Shown one piece after another: positions 36,501 to 44,246 of a DNA stretch of 64,000 bases. The notes under the pieces are model-generated. The model saw only the letters and a list, made by a program, of their open reading frames with translations, was not told the DNA's origin and ran no database searches. Origin of the DNA: Candidatus Cetobacterium colombiensis (GTDB lineage: Bacteria > Fusobacteriota > Fusobacteriia > Fusobacteriales > Fusobacteriaceae); contig NZ_JAVIKH010000002.1 of assembly GCF_033962415.1 (NCBI RefSeq), positions 62,001 to 126,000 of the forward strand, in the 5' to 3' direction. Positions within the stretch are counted from its first letter, which is position 1. The number at the start of each line of letters is the position of its first letter. A program made the position numbers and the translations under genes.

Positions 36501-37075
36501 TCTATTTTTTCCAATTCATTTTGAACTTTTTCCAATCTCTTTTCAGATTCTAGTTTTTTCTGTTGAAACTTTTTAACTCCTGCAGCTTCTTCTATTATAC
36601 TTTTTATCTCTTTATTAGAAGAAGAAATTATTCTCTCTACCTTTCCTTGACCAATAACAGAATAAGCACTTTTTCCAACACCAGTATCTAAAAATAGTTC
36701 TCCTATATCTTTTAATCTAACTTTTTTATCATTTATTAAATAATCGTTATCTCCATTTTGAGACATCTTTCTTGTTATCTTTATATTTTCAGCTTCAATT
36801 GGAAAAAAATTGTCTCTATTATCTATAAAAAGTGAAACTTCAGCATAATTCGCTGGTTTCTTTCCCTCTCCACCAGAAAATATAATATCTTTACTTTCTT
36901 TTGCTCTTATATTTTTATAAGATTGCTCTCCTAAAACCCATAATATTCCATCTAATATGTTTGATTTTCCACTTCCATTTGGTCCTACTATAGAAGTTAT
37001 TCCTCCATCAAAGTCTATTCTTATTCTCTCTCCAAAGGATTTAAATCCATAAATCTCTACACCTTTTAAGTACAT
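33560..37075 (-). CDS. smc: Chromosome partition protein SMC
   Basis: This 1171-residue protein has the full SMC layout: N-terminal Walker A GPNGSGKSNILDG (about 32-44), a first coiled coil (about 170-500), a hinge (about 510-670, including VEGAVISLI and ITGGENSNS), a second coiled coil, and the C-terminal signature LSGGEKSM and Walker B FTFLDEIEAALD. It dimerises and, with ScpAB, compacts and separates chromosomes. It begins the smc-lpxK operon; ATG at 37075 follows GGGAGAGA. Confidence 0.98.
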   Translation of the reverse strand: MYLKGVEIYGFKSFGERIRIDFDGGITSIVGPNGSGKSNILDGILWVLGEQSYKNIRAKESKDIIFSGGEGKKPANYAEVSLFIDNRDNFFPIEAENIKITRKMSQNGDNDYLINDKKVRLKDIGELFLDTGVGKSAYSVIGQGKVERIISSSNKEIKSIIEEAAGVKKFQQKKLESEKRLEKVQNELEKIELVLSEIGENRTRVEKQSKKAIEYLAIKDEKNLLQKGVLTFDLNSKEEILNSGEKEQERLVSITSSLEEELKKSELDLNEIENRRKELYEKIENFSESNVQLKSEIETLEKEEIRTRERITSYSREFKQKEEEAVSLEKILESKKEIIEKLKEEKERVQERVIDIEGKNREFEKNIEEQENSKKDKEISIELKKRKIMDLEVEKLKLLNEIESSTRRMKGSEFKITSLKEEKEGFHKKIDENRQELEKALKNRDLKLKELKETEERQIQLEQEISSLSKDMNKAAELIRNAEFEEKRASARLQGLYRVQESNEGFYKGVKEVLNAKIPGVEGAVISLITVPEEYQKAIEAAIPGNLQDIVVTTSLVAKKGIEVLKEKKAGRASFLALDTIKVGSIKEIPKKDGVIGRASDLVSSDGKYKKILDMLLGNILVVKETDIALKILKENGYSGNIVTLSGELLSSRGRITGGENSNSIVSQIFERKKEIKSLEENLKETSSKLKEWNEKVHLMNGKLEKYEDEIAGIDSLEDSLRKQSKLAEELYLDLKSRAEKLEKEKRVVDIEIKEEENYSREYAKRVENSQGEKEIAEKMVEELKNELDKENLLIQSLNESINALKNQFSDIRILYLNSKDRFIQIEKEEEKERINQSEIIEKKEKISNILLEIKKELEKLEEKAHTIADEIKNKNIKFENENQELKEMKKEDHSLEEKSKELIKSSREIESTLFKEKEILNRELERKERISKEIQEILLQLEELLEVETYLLNEEDIKVSRTKVRELELKLRGFESVNLLSIEEFKELDNKYKFIDLQREDLVKGEKSLSLLIKEIDETIEEKFYEAYEEINKNFNEMCIETLDNSEGKLSLHNGEDFVNCGVEISVKYKNKKRQALSLLSGGEKSMVAIAFIMAIFMYKPSPFTFLDEIEAALDEKNTRKLIGKLKEFTDRSQFILITHNKETMKASDSLYGVTMNKKIGISKLVQVKI

Positions 37076-37101
37076 TTTCTCTCCCTAATAACTTTTCTCT
37101 T

Positions 37102-37128
37102 AAAAAAAGCTAACCTAATCAGGTTAGC
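37102..37128 (-). terminator. Terminator of the lipid A operon
   Basis: Minus-strand AGGCTAACCTGATTAGGTTAGC forms an eight-base-pair hairpin followed by TTTTTTTAA (37128-37102). It overlaps the rdgB stop and separates rdgB from smc. Confidence 0.85.
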
Positions 37129-37714
37129 CTATATTTAATATTTTATCAATTCCATTTTTTAAAGCTTCTAAAGCTTTTGCTCTATGGCTAATTTGATTTT
37201 TTATTTCAGGCATTTCTGCAAATGTTTTTTCATATTCTGGTAAATAGAAGTGAGGATCATATCCGAATCCCTCTTTTCCTCTAGCTTCATCTACAATTAT
37301 CCCTTCAATCTCTCCTCTAAATGAATATGATTCACCATTTGGTTTTCCTAAAGTTATAACTGTAACAAATTTAGCTTTTCTGTTTTCTATACCTTTTAAA
37401 TTTTCTATTAATTTCTTATTATTTGCAGTATCATTCCCATCTTCTCCTGCGTATCTAGCTGAGTAAACTCCCGGTTCACCATTTAAAGCTTCTACACAAA
37501 GACCTGAATCATCAGAAATTGTAATCATATTTGTAAACTTTGCAATTTCCAATGCCTTTTTTTTAGAATTTTCCTCAAAAGTAGTTCCATCTTCTATAAC
37601 CTCAGGAATTTCAATTCCATCTTTTATAGAAAGTATCTCAAAATTAGAACCTGATAAAATCTTTGACATTTCGTCTATTTTCTTTTTATTTCCTGTGGCC
37701 AAAAATATCTTCAT
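37124..37714 (-). CDS. rdgB: dITP/XTP pyrophosphatase (RdgB/HAM1)
   Basis: This 196-residue protein begins [16 protein letters not shown] and has the SDDSGLCVEALNGEPGVYSA motif and GYDPHFYLP, all diagnostic of RdgB/HAM1. It removes damaged purine nucleotides (dITP, XTP) from the pool. It overlaps the end of rph by one base (TAATG) and ends the long lipid A operon. Confidence 0.97.
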   Translation of the reverse strand: MKIFLATGNKKKIDEMSKILSGSNFEILSIKDGIEIPEVIEDGTTFEENSKKKALEIAKFTNMITISDDSGLCVEALNGEPGVYSARYAGEDGNDTANNKKLIENLKGIENRKAKFVTVITLGKPNGESYSFRGEIEGIIVDEARGKEGFGYDPHFYLPEYEKTFAEMPEIKNQISHRAKALEALKNGIDKILNIG

Positions 37715-38445
37715 TACTTAGAAAACTCCTCCTCAATCTCTTTTCTTTGAATGTCTATTAACTCATAGATTCCTTTTTCTGCTAAATCTAATAAAGTATT
37801 TAATTCTTTTCTACTAAAAGTTGCTTCTTCTCCAGTTCCTTGTATCTCTACAAACTCCCCTTTATCATTCATAATAACATTCATATCAACTTCAGCTTCA
37901 GAGTCCTCTGTGTACATTAAGTCAAGTATAGGTGTCCCTTTTACTGTTCCTACTGAAATAGCCGCTATATTAGAAGTTATTGGATTTTCCTTTAAAACTC
38001 CTTTTTCCATTAATCTTCTCATTGCCATTTCTAAAGCTATGAATCCACCAGTTATTGATGTTGTTCTTGTTCCACCATCAGCTTGAATTACATCGCAATC
38101 TATTGTTATTGTTCTTTCTCCTAGTTTCTCTAAATCAATACAAGCTCTTAATGCTCTTCCTATTAACCTTTGAATTTCCATTGTTCTTCCACCAAGTTTT
38201 CCCTTAGCGGCTTCTCTCTGGTTTCTTTCTCCTGTTGCTCTTGGTAACATAGAGTATTCAGCTGTTATCCAACCTTTTCCTTGATTTTTTAAAAATGGAG
38301 GTACTTTCTCCACAACTGTTGCTGTACAGATTACTTTTGTATTACCAATCTCTATTAAAACACATCCCTCAGCATACATAGTATAATTTCTAGTAACTCT
38401 CACTTCTCTTTTTTCGTCTACTTTTCTTCCATCTAATCTTATCAT
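37714..38445 (-). CDS. rph: Ribonuclease PH
   Basis: This 243-residue phosphorolytic exoribonuclease begins [14 protein letters not shown] and has [29 protein letters not shown] and [15 protein letters not shown] in the right places. It trims tRNA 3' ends. It lies 12 bases after the ABC exporter and is coupled to rdgB. Confidence 0.98.
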   Translation of the reverse strand: MIRLDGRKVDEKREVRVTRNYTMYAEGCVLIEIGNTKVICTATVVEKVPPFLKNQGKGWITAEYSMLPRATGERNQREAAKGKLGGRTMEIQRLIGRALRACIDLEKLGERTITIDCDVIQADGGTRTTSITGGFIALEMAMRRLMEKGVLKENPITSNIAAISVGTVKGTPILDLMYTEDSEAEVDMNVIMNDKGEFVEIQGTGEEATFSRKELNTLLDLAEKGIYELIDIQRKEIEEEFSK

Positions 38446-38457
38446 TTCTCTTCCTTT

Positions 38458-40302
38458 CTATATATACTGTTCTAGCTCTTCAAGTTTTTGACTTTCAATT
38501 AAGTCCACTGTTTCCACAGGTTCTATTTTTCCAAATTGAATTTCGTAAAGCTTTCTGTATATTCCGTTATTTTGTAGTAATTCCTGATGATTTCCAACCT
38601 CTTTTATCTCTCCGTTTTCCATTACAACTATTTTATCCGCATTTATTATCGTTGATAATCTATGAGCTATTACAAAAGTTGTTCTTCCCTTCATAAGAGT
38701 GTCTAAGGCTTCTTGAACTAATCTCTCTGATTCTGTATCTAAAGCTGATGTTGCCTCATCCAATATCATTATACTGGGATTTTGAATAAGAGCTCTCGCT
38801 ATTGCAATTCTCTGTTTTTGTCCACCTGATAAAAGAATTCCTCTTTCTCCAACTTCAGTTTCAAACTTATTAGGTAATTCCATTATAAAATTATATGCAT
38901 TTGCCATTTTAGCAGCATTTATTATCTCTTCTTGAGAAACATTGTCTCTTCCAAATCCTATATTCTCTCCAATAGTTCCACTGAATAAAAATGTTTCTTG
39001 AGGAACAATTCCAATGTGATTTCTATATTTTTCTAAAGACATTTCTCTTATATCTATATTATTTATTTTTATATTTCCAGATGTTATATCATAATATCTT
39101 GGTAATAAATTTACAAGCGTAGTTTTTCCACTTCCACTTTTTCCAACTAAGGCAACTACTTCTCCAGCTTTTACATTTAAATTGAAGTTTTTAAGAACTT
39201 TTTCATCCCCATCATCATATTGAAAATCAACTTTTTCAAAATCAATTGTTTGGATTACTTCTGGTACTTCTTTCGCTTCTTCTCCAATGTGATCAACTTC
39301 TAGTTCTACATCTAAAATTTCAATTACTCTATCTGCAGATGGTAATGCCTCTTGTAACTCACTATTTCTTTTTATTAAAGTTTTTAATGGTTGTTGCATA
39401 AGTCCAATTGCTGTTATAAAAGAGATTAAATCTCCTGGTGTCATTGTTTCAACAACAATTATCTGATATCCACCGTAACCTGCAACTAAAAGTATCATTA
39501 TTGTTGCTAGAACTTCGTTTATAGGAGATATCTTTGATTTAATCTTTGTAGTTTTATATATCTTGTCAAACTCCTCTTGAGTTACATCTCTATATTTATC
39601 AATTATCTTATCACTTCTATTAAATCCCTTTATTACTGAAATTCCAGATAGTGATTCCTGTACAAAAGCTGTTACATCTCCAACAGTATCTTGTCTAACT
39701 CTTCCAGATTTTCTAATTTTTTTCGTATACTTTTTTACCATTGAAAGTATTGCTGGTAAAACAGTTAACGAAATAAGGGCTAAAACAAAATCCACTTGAA
39801 ACATTCTAAATAGTAACGCTAAAACAGTTACAAACTCTTTTAGCATATCAAATAGCATGAATCCTATTCTTCCTAAAGTTGTTGAATCTCCAGAAAGTCT
39901 TGCCATTAAATCTCCTAATTTATTTTGCTTAAAATAGGTAATAGGCAATTTTTGTAAATGTGAAAATACATCTATTTTTATATCTCTTCTTATTTTCTCT
40001 GTAATATATCCTGATGATATATCTGCAAAATAATTTGTTATAACTTTTACAATTGTTGATACAAAAATAGCACCTATTACAACCATCATCATCTTTGCAT
40101 TTTTCTTAACTAAAACATCATCTATTAAATATTTACTTAACCAAGCTGGAACAGCACTCATCAATGAAGTTACTGTAGATAATAAAACTACTCCTATCAT
40201 GGCCATTTTATATTTTAAACTATATTTTAAGAAAGTTTTTAAAGATTTATTTTTAAAAAACTCCATTATTTTCTTGTCTAATTTATTAATTTTTTCCATC
40301 AT
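38458..40302 (-). CDS. msbA: Lipid A exporter-type ABC transporter (MsbA-like)
   Basis: This 614-residue half-transporter has six membrane helices in its first 320 residues and an ATPase domain with VGKSGSGKTTLV, PQETFLFS, LSGGQKQRI, IMILDEATSALD and an AHRLST H-loop. Its place between lpxB and rph in the lipid A operon strongly suggests MsbA, which flips lipid A core across the inner membrane. It overlaps lpxB by 17 bases. The other exporter in the window (5800) has no such context. Confidence 0.85.
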   Translation of the reverse strand: MMEKINKLDKKIMEFFKNKSLKTFLKYSLKYKMAMIGVVLLSTVTSLMSAVPAWLSKYLIDDVLVKKNAKMMMVVIGAIFVSTIVKVITNYFADISSGYITEKIRRDIKIDVFSHLQKLPITYFKQNKLGDLMARLSGDSTTLGRIGFMLFDMLKEFVTVLALLFRMFQVDFVLALISLTVLPAILSMVKKYTKKIRKSGRVRQDTVGDVTAFVQESLSGISVIKGFNRSDKIIDKYRDVTQEEFDKIYKTTKIKSKISPINEVLATIMILLVAGYGGYQIIVVETMTPGDLISFITAIGLMQQPLKTLIKRNSELQEALPSADRVIEILDVELEVDHIGEEAKEVPEVIQTIDFEKVDFQYDDGDEKVLKNFNLNVKAGEVVALVGKSGSGKTTLVNLLPRYYDITSGNIKINNIDIREMSLEKYRNHIGIVPQETFLFSGTIGENIGFGRDNVSQEEIINAAKMANAYNFIMELPNKFETEVGERGILLSGGQKQRIAIARALIQNPSIMILDEATSALDTESERLVQEALDTLMKGRTTFVIAHRLSTIINADKIVVMENGEIKEVGNHQELLQNNGIYRKLYEIQFGKIEPVETVDLIESQKLEELEQYI

Positions 40303-41371
40303 CTCTTCCTTTCAATAAAAATTCAGCATACTTTTTTGTAATGTCTACCCCAGAAAGCTTCTCTCTTATCCTTTGAATTTTTTCTTGAACAGAGTTTAAA
40401 TTTTCTAAAACAGTTTTTATACTTTTATCTATTTCATCAGGAGTACATTTTTTTTGAAGTAACTCTGGAAAAACCTCTTCATTTAAAGTTAAATTTGGCA
40501 AAGAAACAAAACCAACTTTTAAAATATATTTAGCAATAAAATAATTTATAAAACTTGTTTTATAAACTACTATTGTAGGTATTCCTAATAAAGCTAATTC
40601 TAATGTCACTGTTCCTGATGCAGCAATAGCTATTTTACTTTCTTTTACACCTTTATTCAAAGAGAGATCATAACTTATTTCTAAATTTTTATAAACAGAA
40701 ACGTCCTCATCAATCCATTTCAAATGATCTTTAGAAGAAAGTTTTAAAAGATATTTCTCTTCTGGATTTCTTCTTATTAGCTCTATAAAATCAGGCATCA
40801 AAGATTTTATTTCCTGTTTTCTACTTCCTGGAAGTAAAAGAATTTTATCTCCAGTTCTTTCTATACTTTGGTATCTTTCAGTAAAAGGATTTCCATAGTA
40901 AATAGCTTCTACACCATGTTTTTTATAAAAATCAATTTCCCAAGGAAATATAACCATAATATGATCAGCTAACTTTAACTTATCAATTCTTTTTTCTCCC
41001 CAAATCCATAATTTTGGAGGTATATAATAGTAAACTTCAATATCTTTAATCTCTTTCTTTAGTAGTTCTAAAAATTTTAAATTAAATCCTCCGTAGTCCA
41101 CCATAATTACTTTTTTTATATTTTCTTTTTTTATAAACTCTAAGTATTCTTCAGCTTTTTTCTTTAAATAACTATACTTCTTTATAGCCTCTGTAAATCC
41201 CATAATTGCTAATTCGTCAATGTCTTGTATTATATTAACTCCAACGCTTTTTGAATGTTTTCCAGCTACTCCAAAGAACTCTACATTTTTATTTAATTCT
41301 CTAGCTTCTTTTACCAAATAGGATAGGTGTAAGTCTCCTGATACCTCTCCTGTTGAAACAAATATTTTCAT
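40286..41371 (-). CDS. lpxB: Lipid A disaccharide synthase
   Basis: This 361-residue glycosyltransferase begins MKIFVSTGEVSGDLHLSYLV and has YYIPPKLWIWGEKR, LLPGSRKQEIKSLMP and ALLGIPTIVVYK, all conserved in LpxB. It joins UDP-diacylglucosamine and lipid X. It overlaps lpxI by four bases and the MsbA-like gene by 17. Confidence 0.97.
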   Translation of the reverse strand: MKIFVSTGEVSGDLHLSYLVKEARELNKNVEFFGVAGKHSKSVGVNIIQDIDELAIMGFTEAIKKYSYLKKKAEEYLEFIKKENIKKVIMVDYGGFNLKFLELLKKEIKDIEVYYYIPPKLWIWGEKRIDKLKLADHIMVIFPWEIDFYKKHGVEAIYYGNPFTERYQSIERTGDKILLLPGSRKQEIKSLMPDFIELIRRNPEEKYLLKLSSKDHLKWIDEDVSVYKNLEISYDLSLNKGVKESKIAIAASGTVTLELALLGIPTIVVYKTSFINYFIAKYILKVGFVSLPNLTLNEEVFPELLQKKCTPDEIDKSIKTVLENLNSVQEKIQRIREKLSGVDITKKYAEFLLKGRDDGKN

Positions 41372-42171
41372 ATTTTCACTCCAATAATAAAGATATTATT
41401 TTTTTCAGCCAATTCAACACATTCTTTTATATCTAAAAAAAGCATTCTATTGGCTTCAGCTACTATCCCTTTAGCTTTTATTTGCACAGCTCTTTTTATT
41501 GTTTCAATTCCTACTGCTGGAATATCCACTCTCATATCTTGTTGAGGTCTTGCCATTTTTATAATTATACAATCCTCACCTGCATATTTCCCAGCTCTTT
41601 CTATCGTTTTATCAGTTCCTTCAATCCCTTCTAGAGCTACAACTGATGAATCTTTACAAACAACTGTTTGCCCTGCATCTACTTCACTTAAAGCTTTTGC
41701 AGCTTCAACACCTATTTTTATTGTTTTGTAATCTTCTTGAGATGGAATGTTTTTTGTATAACATTTCTCTCTGAACATCATCTCTCCTAATAAGTGATTT
41801 TGAGGTAAAACTTTAATTTTATTTAATCTTAAAAATGATATAACTCCAAATAATAATGTTTCATCTTTTCTATCTGGCAGTTTCTCCATTAATCTTTCAC
41901 CAAAATAATCTAATTTCATCTCTTGAAATAAAATAGATTTTTCTACTTTTCCAAGCATTACAACTTCTCTTATATCATTCAGTAATAAATATTTAGTTAT
42001 TTCTCCTATCTCTCCAATATTAAAGCTTCGATAATTTTTGTGCTGTTTTATCTTTTCTTCAATTGTATCAAAAAGACCAATTAAGTATACCTCTATCCCT
42101 TTAGCTTCCGCTTCATTAAGGAAATATAGAGGTAACTTTCCGTTACCTACTATTATTCCAACCTTTTTCAT
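41368..42171 (-). CDS. lpxI: UDP-2,3-diacylglucosamine pyrophosphatase LpxI
   Basis: This 267-residue protein has the LpxI (DUF1009) signature: VGIIVGNGKLPLYFLNEAEA at the start, then AGQTVVCKDSSVVALEGIEG and RPQQDMRVDIPAVG near the end, where the catalytic Asp lies. It hydrolyses UDP-diacylglucosamine to lipid X and UMP. LpxI is the alternative to LpxH of Escherichia coli; no lpxH is seen. It overlaps lpxA by one base and lpxB by four. Confidence 0.96.
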   Translation of the reverse strand: MKKVGIIVGNGKLPLYFLNEAEAKGIEVYLIGLFDTIEEKIKQHKNYRSFNIGEIGEITKYLLLNDIREVVMLGKVEKSILFQEMKLDYFGERLMEKLPDRKDETLLFGVISFLRLNKIKVLPQNHLLGEMMFREKCYTKNIPSQEDYKTIKIGVEAAKALSEVDAGQTVVCKDSSVVALEGIEGTDKTIERAGKYAGEDCIIIKMARPQQDMRVDIPAVGIETIKRAVQIKAKGIVAEANRMLFLDIKECVELAEKNNIFIIGVKI

Positions 42172-42944
42172 TATCTTGTAATCCCCCTATTACTAGTTTT
42201 TATAAATTCTACAAGATATTTTATATTTTTATCGTTAGGGAATTCATTTTCAAGTTCAACTAAAGCATCTTTTAATGGATTTCCATTTCTAAATATAATT
42301 CTATATGCTTTCTTTAAGTTTGAACGATCTTCCTCTGTAAATCCTTTTCTTCTTAATCCAACTGTATTCAATCCCCTTATAACAGCTTTATTTCCTTCTG
42401 CCATAACAAATGGACAAATATCCTGATTAATCGCACTCCCTCCACCGGTCATCGAATAAGCTCCAATTCTACAGAACTGGTGAACAGGTGTTAGTCCTCC
42501 TATTATAGCAAAATCATCTACTACCACATGTCCTGCTAAGGTAACTCCATTTGCCAAAATACAATTATCTCCAACTATAACATCGTGTGCCACATGAACA
42601 TAGGCCATTAATAAATTGTTACTTCCTATTCTTGTTTCCCATCTATCATCTGTTCCTCTGTGTATTGTCACAAACTCTCTAATGCTATTGTTATCTCCTA
42701 TTATAGTTTTAGTTGCCTCTCCTCTATATTTTAAATCTTGCGAGACTTTTCCAATAGAAACAAAAGAATAAATTGTATTATTTTCTCCTATTTCAGTTAT
42801 TCCTTCAACTACAACATGAGATTGTAATACTGTATTTTTACCTATTTTTACGTCTTTTCCCACTATACAGAAAGGACCTATTTTAACTCCTGGCTCCAGT
42901 ATTGCTCCATTCTCAACTATAGCAGTGCTATGAATTTCAATCAC
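42171..42944 (-). CDS. lpxA: UDP-N-acetylglucosamine acyltransferase
   Basis: This 257-residue protein is a left-handed beta helix with hexapeptide repeats and the LpxA motifs NSIREFVTIHRGT, LMAYVHVAHDVIVG (catalytic His) and ILANGVTLAGHV. It moves a hydroxyacyl chain from ACP to the 3-OH of UDP-GlcNAc, the first step of lipid A synthesis. It follows fabZ by 19 bases, the usual pairing. Confidence 0.98.
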   Translation of the reverse strand: MIEIHSTAIVENGAILEPGVKIGPFCIVGKDVKIGKNTVLQSHVVVEGITEIGENNTIYSFVSIGKVSQDLKYRGEATKTIIGDNNSIREFVTIHRGTDDRWETRIGSNNLLMAYVHVAHDVIVGDNCILANGVTLAGHVVVDDFAIIGGLTPVHQFCRIGAYSMTGGGSAINQDICPFVMAEGNKAVIRGLNTVGLRRKGFTEEDRSNLKKAYRIIFRNGNPLKDALVELENEFPNDKNIKYLVEFIKTSNRGITR

Positions 42945-42963
42945 TATTTTTTCACCCTACTCT

Positions 42964-43389
42964 CTATTTTTCCATAATAGTAAATGTAAACGATGCTTCA
43001 GTCACCACTTTATCATCCACTTTTGCTACTCCTGTAGCCTTTACTATGTTTCTTCTTATTTTATTAACGTGTACCTCATATATTACTTGATCTCCTGGTC
43101 TAACTGGAGCCTTAAATTTTACGTTTTCAATTGCTGCAAAATAAGGTACCTTTCCTTCTGTATCGTCTAATACTAAAACTCCTAAACACTGAGCCATTCC
43201 TTCTACAATTAAAACTCCTGGCATAATTGGATGTCCTGGAAAGTGACCATTAAAAAACTCCTCATTTATTGTTACGTTTTTTAATCCTCTTATTTTTTGC
43301 TCTTCCTTATCCATCTCTAAAATTCTATCAACCAATAAAAACGGATATCTGTGTGGTATTCTCTTCATTATCTCCATAACATCTAACAT
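42964..43389 (-). CDS. fabZ: 3-hydroxyacyl-ACP dehydratase FabZ
   Basis: This 141-residue hot-dog protein has PHRYPFLLVDRI (catalytic His) and GHFPGHPIMPGVLIVEGMAQ with the catalytic Glu. It dehydrates 3-hydroxyacyl-ACP in fatty acid synthesis and competes with LpxA for 3-hydroxyacyl-ACP, which explains the pairing. It overlaps the end of lpxC by seven bases. Confidence 0.98.
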   Translation of the reverse strand: MLDVMEIMKRIPHRYPFLLVDRILEMDKEEQKIRGLKNVTINEEFFNGHFPGHPIMPGVLIVEGMAQCLGVLVLDDTEGKVPYFAAIENVKFKAPVRPGDQVIYEVHVNKIRRNIVKATGVAKVDDKVVTEASFTFTIMEK

Positions 43390-44225
43390 AATTTTTCCTC
43401 CTGCTTTTTAAGTAATTTTGCAAATTCTATATCTAAAGCATGCCCTGCTTTGATAGCTATTATATGACCTTTTATAGGTCTATTTAACACTTTTAAATCT
43501 CCTATTAAATCCAAAATTTTGTGTCTTACAAATTCATCATCATATCTTAATCCACTCGGGTTTAAAACTCCATCATTTTTTATAACAATAGCATTATCTA
43601 GTGTTCCACCTAATGCTAAGTTATTTTTCTTTAAGTACTCAACTTCATAATCAAAGCCAAAAGTTCTAGCGTTTGCTATTTCAGTTTTGTAAGAATCCAT
43701 ATCCAAAACTATTTCTAACATTTGACTTTTCAAAAATGAATGATCAAATTTAATTGTATAAGTTATTTTGTAACCATCATAAGGCAATGCAACTATGTGT
43801 TTGTCTCCCACTGTTAAATTCAATGGTTGCTCGATTTTAATCTCTTTAACTTCATCGCTTAACTCTTTTATTCCTGCTTCTTCAAGAATTTCAAGAAAAA
43901 CTTTTGCACTTCCATCTCCAATAGGAAGCTCATTTCCATCTAATTCTACAATTAAATCTGTTATTCCAGCTATATAAAGTGCTGATAAAAAGTGCTCAAT
44001 TGTGTAAATGGCAGCTCCAAATTCATTTTTTAAATTTGTTCCTCTAGTTAAGTCAAATGTATTTTCTATATCCATTAAAATTACATTTTTTCCATCTTCT
44101 AAATCCACTCTTTTAAAAATTATTCCACCATTTTCAGTTGGAATTAATTTCATTTTTATTTCCTCACCTTTGTGAAGACCAATTCCATTATACTGAACTT
44201 CTTTATTAAGAGTTTTTCTCTTCAT
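43383..44225 (-). CDS. lpxC: UDP-3-O-acyl-N-acetylglucosamine deacetylase
   Basis: This 280-residue zinc amidase has the LpxC order: VQYNGIGLHKGEE, then YTIEHFLSALYIAGI with a zinc His, ELPIGDGSAKVF, and RHKILDLIGDL with the remaining zinc ligands (His and Asp). It is the committed step of lipid A synthesis and a known antibiotic target. It starts 21 bases after pcrA. Confidence 0.98.
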   Translation of the reverse strand: MKRKTLNKEVQYNGIGLHKGEEIKMKLIPTENGGIIFKRVDLEDGKNVILMDIENTFDLTRGTNLKNEFGAAIYTIEHFLSALYIAGITDLIVELDGNELPIGDGSAKVFLEILEEAGIKELSDEVKEIKIEQPLNLTVGDKHIVALPYDGYKITYTIKFDHSFLKSQMLEIVLDMDSYKTEIANARTFGFDYEVEYLKKNNLALGGTLDNAIVIKNDGVLNPSGLRYDDEFVRHKILDLIGDLKVLNRPIKGHIIAIKAGHALDIEFAKLLKKQEEKLC

Positions 44226-44246
44226 AAAACTTTCTCTCCTTCTACC